Positions 5,869 through 8,538 of a DNA stretch of 8,538 nt are shown in pieces. Numbering within the stretch: position 1 is the stretch's first letter; every line of letters starts with the position of its first letter. Position numbers and translations under genes: made by a program. The DNA is from Campylobacterales bacterium (GTDB lineage Bacteria; Campylobacterota; Campylobacteria; Campylobacterales; SZUA-545): NCBI GenBank assembly GCA_025800305.1, contig JAOXRY010000393.1:1-8538 (forward strand). Reading direction: 5' to 3'. The notes beneath the pieces were generated by a model. The model searched no databases. It was not told where the DNA came from and saw only the letters and a list, made by a program, of their open reading frames with translations.

Positions 5869-5906
5869 CTAAAAGTCACAAAGAGGTAATTCCCTCATGG
5901 TATAAT
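5867..5906 (+). promoter_or_regulatory. promoter of the LamG gene with conserved upstream block
   Basis: There is an extended -10, TGGTATAAT (TATAAT at 5901-5906), again without a clear -35. TTCTAAAAGTCAC lies at 5867-5879, exactly 21 bp before the -10 as in the upstream promoter. Over 24 bp (4753-4776 against 5867-5890) the two sites agree at 21 positions, while the rest of the spacers differ. The expected start is near 5913, about 25 nt before the ATG. Confidence 0.68.
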
Positions 5907-5937
5907 TAGACATATTATATTTTTAATAGGAATAATT

Positions 5938-8538
5938 ATGAAAAAATTTACTATTTTATTTTTGCTATTTTTTACAACGTCTTTATTTGGAGGCTATGAA
6001 TTAGCCACTAGCTTTGCAACAGCTGGAGGGAGTTCAACTTATGGTGTAGGACTGACAAAAGACAGTAGCAATAACCTTTACGCTTCTAATCAAGATGGAA
6101 AAATCTATAAAATCACTCCATCAGGTACAGTTACAGAGTTAGCTAATGGTTTAGGACTCATTAATGGGATTTCTATGGTTTCAGCTAATAATAGATTGTA
6201 CGTTTCGATTTACAACTCAGGTGGAAATCTTCATCACTTAGATTATACTAGTTCTTGGGCATCTAGCTTATCTGAAGTTAGTGTTCCAGGTACTTCTAGA
6301 AACTGGGATGTTGTAGTTGATGGAAGTTCCAATGCTTATATTATGAGTATAGATACACCAAGTACTAAAGTATCAAAATACGATGGCTCTACTGCAACAG
6401 AGATGGCTTCATTATCTGAAAATTATGAATATAATCATGATGGTAGTTATGCTTTAGCAGCAGATAGCACCCATTTATATATTGCATGGGGATTAGATGG
6501 AAATAAAAAAATCGAAAAGATACCTTTATCAGGTGGTGCACCTGTTTTAGTTACTAATACTTCCTATAAAGTTAGAGGAATGGCTTTTGATTCTAATGGA
6601 GAACTCTATGTATGTGACAGTACAAATGGAGAGATTAAAAAGATAAATACGTCAAATGGTACAGCAACTACAATTATAACAGGACTTAGTGAACCGGAAG
6701 CTATTGTTTTTGATTCTAGTGATAAGATGTTTATCTACCAAACAGATGGACAGATAATGCAGTCAGTTCCAACAGTACCTTCGTTAAAGTTAGAAACTCA
6801 TGGTGGAGTTTTACAGTTTCCTTTAGGAAGAGAAAACTATGTCTCTTTACCTGATATGACTTTTTCTGGAGATATTACGGTGGAGGCTTGGATAAATACC
6901 AGTAGTGGAAGTCAGCACACAAGAATACTTGAGTTGGGGGATGGAAGTGCTTTTACATTTTCACTAGATGCTTCAAATAAACTTTATGATGGTGCTGTCG
7001 TTACCTCTACAGGGGTACCACATAATACTTGGACTCATGTAGCCATTGTAAAAACTGGTATGGATAGTATAATCTATATAAATGGAGTCCAGGCTGCATC
7101 AGGTAGTACGGCTACTTCTGTTAACGGGAGTTACAGTACCAATAAAATTCATAGATCAGAAGCAACAGGGTCAGATAATCAAAATCCAATTCTTATTGAT
7201 GAAATGAGAATTTGGAATACAGCTAAAACAGTACAGCAGATTAAAGACAATATGAATCTTCAATTAAATCCAATGAACCATTTAGATCTTTTGGCTTACT
7301 ATAATTTTGATGAGAGAATGGGGAATAAGGTTAGAGATCTAAAAAGTGGAAATGACGGAACTATTGTTGGTGATGTTGTAAGAGTAAACTTTTTAGGAGA
7401 TATGGTAAGGTTCGATGGTTCTGGAGATCATGTCTCAGTTGGTGATATTATAGAAAGTAAAAGTCGAATTTCCCATGTAGCTTGGATTAAAGTGGATCAA
7501 TACTCTAGCCAAAGTGGAGCAGTTATAGGAAAATACCAAGTCGATTTTCTAGCTGTTAATAATACGGGAAGCTTATTTACAAAGTTTGGTGATGGAACAA
7601 GTTACAATGAGAGTACAAACTGTGTAGTTGATAGCAAAATAATAGAACTTAATAAATATTACCATGTAGCTATGACAACAGATACAACTGCCAATGAAAC
7701 TAAGCTTTATATTAATGGAAAACTAGAGAAAACTTGTAATACTTCAATGGTAACAGGAGAGAATTCAAGTATAAGAGCTATTGGTTCTTATTCTCCAAGT
7801 TCTACAGGAGGGTATCGTTTTAGAGGAGATATATCTCAAGTATCTACATGGACAAAAGCCTTAAGTCAAGAAGAGATTCAAGAATTGATGATATCTGCTC
7901 CAGATCTTACAGATTCAAATCTTGCAGGATATTGGCCTTTAAATGAAGGAAGTGGTAATTCTACAAAAGATTACTCATCCAATGGAAACGATGGAACTAT
8001 TACAGGTGCTACGTGGGTAAAGGAGATACCAGAAATCTATGGTGACACTCTTTACACAACAGAAGGCATAAGATCTTGGGAACGTCTTATAGGGGAAAAT
8101 ATTCCTTCTGCTAATTTTACTCAAGCTAATGGCAATATTGGAAGCTTTAGCTCTTCTTTTGGTAGTTTTATTCATACTGGAGTTGTATCCAATAATTTAA
8201 TTTTTAGTGAGACTACTTCAGGGTTAACATTTAATGGTAAGAGTGTTGTTCATCCAGTGCCTAATCAATTTAAACTTCATCTTCAAAACTACAGTCCACT
8301 ATTTAAAAAAATTGTGAGTATTGAAGCTATAGAAGTAGGTGGAGGAAGTGAAAGAGTAATTTTTACAAGTAACTTAGCAAATGGAAGCTCTACTTTAAAA
8401 TCAATTTTAAACTCTTGGGATGGAACTTTTGTTTTTAAGTTTGTCATTGATAACAATAATGATGGCTTAGGAGATGAGGATTGGTTTTATGATTTTGGAT
8501 TAAATAAGTTAAAAACTGAATTGGAAAGCACAGCGATA
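5938..8538 (+). CDS. large secreted beta-propeller/LamG protein, 3'-truncated by window edge
   Basis: The frame is open from ATG 5938 to the right edge, 867 codons with no stop. AGGAA lies 5 nt upstream as ribosome binding site. Residues 1-18 form a signal peptide with a FLLFF core. Residues about 35-276 contain NHL/SMP-30-like units such as DSSNNLYASNQDGKIYKI and DSNGELYVCDSTNGEIKKI, suggesting a beta-propeller. Two concanavalin/LamG-type domains follow. Domain one (about 290-470) has DITVEAWI and DEMRIWNTAKTVQQI, and is followed by YYNFDERMGN. Domain two (about 490-690) has VRFDGSGDHVSVGD, GDISQVSTWTKALSQEEI and GYWPLNEGSGN. The next 170 residues are unassigned apart from DNNNDGLGDED (838-848), a calcium-loop-like acidic run. 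LamG domains usually bind glycans or proteins at the surface, so adhesion is plausible but unproven. The sorting signal and C-terminus lie outside the window. Confidence 0.88.
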   Translation, partial: MKKFTILFLLFFTTSLFGGYELATSFATAGGSSTYGVGLTKDSSNNLYASNQDGKIYKITPSGTVTELANGLGLINGISMVSANNRLYVSIYNSGGNLHHLDYTSSWASSLSEVSVPGTSRNWDVVVDGSSNAYIMSIDTPSTKVSKYDGSTATEMASLSENYEYNHDGSYALAADSTHLYIAWGLDGNKKIEKIPLSGGAPVLVTNTSYKVRGMAFDSNGELYVCDSTNGEIKKINTSNGTATTIITGLSEPEAIVFDSSDKMFIYQTDGQIMQSVPTVPSLKLETHGGVLQFPLGRENYVSLPDMTFSGDITVEAWINTSSGSQHTRILELGDGSAFTFSLDASNKLYDGAVVTSTGVPHNTWTHVAIVKTGMDSIIYINGVQAASGSTATSVNGSYSTNKIHRSEATGSDNQNPILIDEMRIWNTAKTVQQIKDNMNLQLNPMNHLDLLAYYNFDERMGNKVRDLKSGNDGTIVGDVVRVNFLGDMVRFDGSGDHVSVGDIIESKSRISHVAWIKVDQYSSQSGAVIGKYQVDFLAVNNTGSLFTKFGDGTSYNESTNCVVDSKIIELNKYYHVAMTTDTTANETKLYINGKLEKTCNTSMVTGENSSIRAIGSYSPSSTGGYRFRGDISQVSTWTKALSQEEIQELMISAPDLTDSNLAGYWPLNEGSGNSTKDYSSNGNDGTITGATWVKEIPEIYGDTLYTTEGIRSWERLIGENIPSANFTQANGNIGSFSSSFGSFIHTGVVSNNLIFSETTSGLTFNGKSVVHPVPNQFKLHLQNYSPLFKKIVSIEAIEVGGGSERVIFTSNLANGSSTLKSILNSWDGTFVFKFVIDNNNDGLGDEDWFYDFGLNKLKTELESTAI

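Noticed and set aside
7975..8175. Minus-strand frame inside the LamG gene
   Set aside because: It is antisense to a continuous 867-codon coding frame and looks like a chance open frame.

Overview
The window is AT-rich DNA that most resembles a Campylobacterota (Epsilonproteobacteria) chromosome, perhaps a marine sulfur-oxidising type. The case rests on an adjacent flgF(flgG2)-flgG pair whose FlgG reads like Helicobacter/Campylobacter FlgG, a sigma-54-type promoter in front of that pair, a YafQ/DinJ toxin-antitoxin pair, and secreted proteins ending in the 'GFWV'-type tails that I recall from Sulfurimonas and Sulfurovum. The genus cannot be fixed from the sequence alone.

Layout, left to right. 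Positions 1-650 hold the 3' part of a BCCT-family compatible-solute transporter. Positions 689-1211 (minus strand) hold an antitoxin-toxin operon, dinJ-yafQ. A perfect 22-bp inverted repeat lies over its promoter and is probably the autoregulatory operator. Positions 1288-2854 (plus) hold a cobalamin-pathway methyltransferase (cobJ/cbiH) followed by a small-molecule kinase of the APH/homoserine-kinase fold. The kinase N-terminus appears to extend back into cobJ with no conventional start codon. Positions 2867-4740 form a flagellar rod unit: sigma-54 promoter, flgF, a 162-bp insertion/duplication, flgG and a strong intrinsic terminator.

Positions 4750-8538 are a run of secreted-protein genes. 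A delta-60-repeat protein (from 4835) is cut short at 5359. An open frame without a start codon (5399-5839) follows, in the same reading frame, and carries a typical C-terminal tail, so the locus looks like a decayed gene. After a second terminator comes a very large exported protein (5938 to beyond the right edge, at least 867 residues) with a beta-propeller-like N-terminus and two LamG-type domains. The delta-60 gene and the LamG gene share a promoter with a conserved upstream block at identical spacing, so they were probably co-regulated.

The most unusual point is between flgF and flgG. The last 59 bp of flgF are repeated 162 bp downstream, exactly in frame. The copies flank about 100 bp of hairpin-rich sequence that is itself open in that frame. 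The result is a 52-codon ORF that ends in the FlgF C-terminal peptide and runs straight into the flgG ribosome binding site. It looks like insertion of a small palindromic element that left flgF intact and kept the coupling to flgG.
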